A stretch of DNA of 7,199 nt from Paracoccaceae bacterium (GTDB taxonomy: Bacteria; Pseudomonadota; Alphaproteobacteria; Rhodobacterales; Rhodobacteraceae): contig RFZH01000119.1 of NCBI GenBank assembly GCA_009920815.1, positions 1-7,199 on the forward strand. Reading direction: 5' to 3'. Numbering within the stretch: position 1 is the stretch's first letter; each line of letters opens with the position of its first letter. Positions 5,963 through 7,199 of the stretch are shown in pieces. The translations under genes and the position numbers were made by a program. Under the pieces are notes generated by a model. The model made no database searches, was not told where the DNA came from, and worked only from the letters and a program-made list of their open reading frames with translations.

Positions 5963-7199
5963 TCAGATAAAGACCGTTGATAGACCATAAAAGATCAGAG
6001 CTGACAATCCCGCTGCGGCAGGAACGGTGATAACCCATGCTGCAACGATTGTCATAAAGTGAGAGCGACGCACCAATTTCCGGCGACGACGTTCTTCTGG
6101 TGCCAACGTTTTTTTCACCCTTCCGGTGGATAGGTTCAGACGCTTGCGACGCTCTGCATGCCATTCACGGAAAAATCCTACGCCGAACACCCCACCAACA
6201 GCGATATGTGTTGAGCTCACAGGAAGCCCAAGCCAGCTTGCGATGATCACGGTAATTGCCGCTGACAAGGCAACGCAATAGGCGCGCATCGGGTTGAGTT
6301 TTGTGATTTGACTGCCGACCATTCGGATCAGTTTTGGTCCAAAGAGAAAGAGACCAAACGAAATACCGAAGGCCCCAATCACCATCACCCATAAAGGGAT
6401 GGATACTTTTGCAGCAAACGATCCAAACTCGGCTGCGTGAACAATTGCCGCCAAAGGCCCAACCGCATTTGCAACGTCGTTTGCGCCGTGCGCAAATGAC
6501 AGCATCGCCGCCGAAAAAATCAATGGCATGCCAAACAGCGCCTTGACGGATTTGTTTCTATTCTCAAGGCCTTGTGACTGTTTATGGATCATAGGTTTGG
6601 CCACTAAATATGAAACGATTGCGGCAACCAAACCGATTAACAACGATGTTGTTAAGTCGATCTTTACAAGCTTTTTAAAACCCTTCATCGCAAGGTAAGC
6701 AGCGAATGCGCCCGCCATGATTGCGATTAGGATCGGAACCCATTTTCGTGCATTTCCGATTTTATCATCTGTATATGTGATTTTAGCTTTTATCAGCGCA
6801 AGAAAAGCCGCGGCAATGACACCGCCTAGTACAGGTGAAATCACCCAACTTGCTGCGATGGTTCCCATCGTTTGCCAATTCACGGCTGCTAATCCAGCAG
6901 CCGCAATGCCTGCGCCCATCACGCCGCCAACAACGGAATGTGTTGTTGATACAGGCGCGCCAATCCAAGTGGCCAAGTTTACCCAAACCGCAGAAGAAAT
7001 CAGCGCGGCCATCATAGCCCAAATAAAAATGCTGCTTTGTTCGATTGCTGTCGGGTCGATAATGCCTTTGGAAATTGTTGATACAACATCACCACCCGCA
7101 AGTAGGGCGCCCGCGCTTTCAAAGATAGCCGCAATAATAACGGCGCCGGTCATGCTAAGAGCGTTTGCGCCTACGGCAGGACCCATGTTGTTTGCAACG
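5963..7199 (-). CDS. pit: Inorganic phosphate transporter, PiT family, N-terminus cut by the window
   Basis: A partial low-affinity, ion-coupled phosphate permease of the inner membrane; 411 complete codons are visible. The frame continues past the Met at 7186-7184 to the window edge, reading VANNMGPAVGANAL, which is the middle of the N-terminal PiT signature, so the true start is outside. Counting from that Met, the protein shows the family's internal duplication: GAPVSTTHSVVGG (76-88) in the first half, and HGANDVANAVGP (233-244) plus GLPVSSTHIAVGG (320-332) in the second. About nine or ten hydrophobic spans are visible, including a central linker with KQSQGLENRNKS (202-213). A strongly basic loop (343-374) lies before the last span and is probably cytoplasmic. 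Uptake of phosphate or metal-phosphate is the established family role. It is co-directional with psd but separated by 93 bases holding a hairpin, so it may be a separate unit. Confidence 0.94.
   Translation of the reverse strand, partial: VANNMGPAVGANALSMTGAVIIAAIFESAGALLAGGDVVSTISKGIIDPTAIEQSSIFIWAMMAALISSAVWVNLATWIGAPVSTTHSVVGGVMGAGIAAAGLAAVNWQTMGTIAASWVISPVLGGVIAAAFLALIKAKITYTDDKIGNARKWVPILIAIMAGAFAAYLAMKGFKKLVKIDLTTSLLIGLVAAIVSYLVAKPMIHKQSQGLENRNKSVKALFGMPLIFSAAMLSFAHGANDVANAVGPLAAIVHAAEFGSFAAKVSIPLWVMVIGAFGISFGLFLFGPKLIRMVGSQITKLNPMRAYCVALSAAITVIIASWLGLPVSSTHIAVGGVFGVGFFREWHAERRKRLNLSTGRVKKTLAPEERRRRKLVRRSHFMTIVAAWVITVPAAAGLSALIFYGLSTVFI

Noticed and set aside
1..7199. Mobile element, CRISPR, tRNA, or defence system
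   Set aside because: No transposase, integrase, direct-repeat array, cloverleaf or defence domain was seen; every gene fits metabolism, regulation or membrane function.

Overview
The window looks like a chromosomal segment from an alphaproteobacterium, most likely a marine-type Rhodobacterales (Roseobacter-group) member with fairly balanced base composition. The evidence is the style of the proteins: a short GS-type phosphatidylserine decarboxylase next to pssA, a two-domain N-methyl-amino-acid demethylase, and an FdsR-like LysR regulator. The genus assignment is inference and no marker gene is present. I see no tRNA, rRNA, insertion sequence, CRISPR array or phage gene. Coding density is very high; the largest gap between genes is 93 bases.

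Left half, plus strand (1-3440): a catabolic-looking run of three genes. It starts with a demethylase of the trimethylamine-dehydrogenase/DgcA type, cut at its 5' end by the window. A LysR-family regulator follows 9 bases later, with its ribosome binding site over the demethylase stop codon. After 59 bases comes a phytanoyl-CoA-dioxygenase-family Fe(II)/2-oxoglutarate oxygenase. The demethylase would release one-carbon units from an N-methylated compound. The regulator resembles those beside formate dehydrogenase operons. A one-carbon theme is therefore plausible but unproven.

Right half, minus strand (7199-3432): membrane and phosphate genes. In transcription order they are a PiT phosphate transporter (cut by the window edge), a 93-base gap with an imperfect inverted repeat, psd, pssA, a small single-span membrane protein, and a DedA-family membrane protein. 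The last four are tightly spaced (gaps of 12 and 37 bases, then an 8-base overlap) and look like one operon. PssA makes phosphatidylserine and Psd decarboxylates it to phosphatidylethanolamine. DedA proteins are increasingly seen as lipid transporters, so this operon may both make and redistribute phosphatidylethanolamine.

The two halves converge and their last genes overlap tail to tail by 9 bases (3432-3440), leaving no intergenic room for a terminator. I found no clearly new multi-gene system. The most interesting points are the DedA plus small membrane protein attached to the phosphatidylethanolamine genes, the incomplete iron-sulfur cysteine set in the demethylase, and the demethylase/FdsR-like regulator/dioxygenase grouping.
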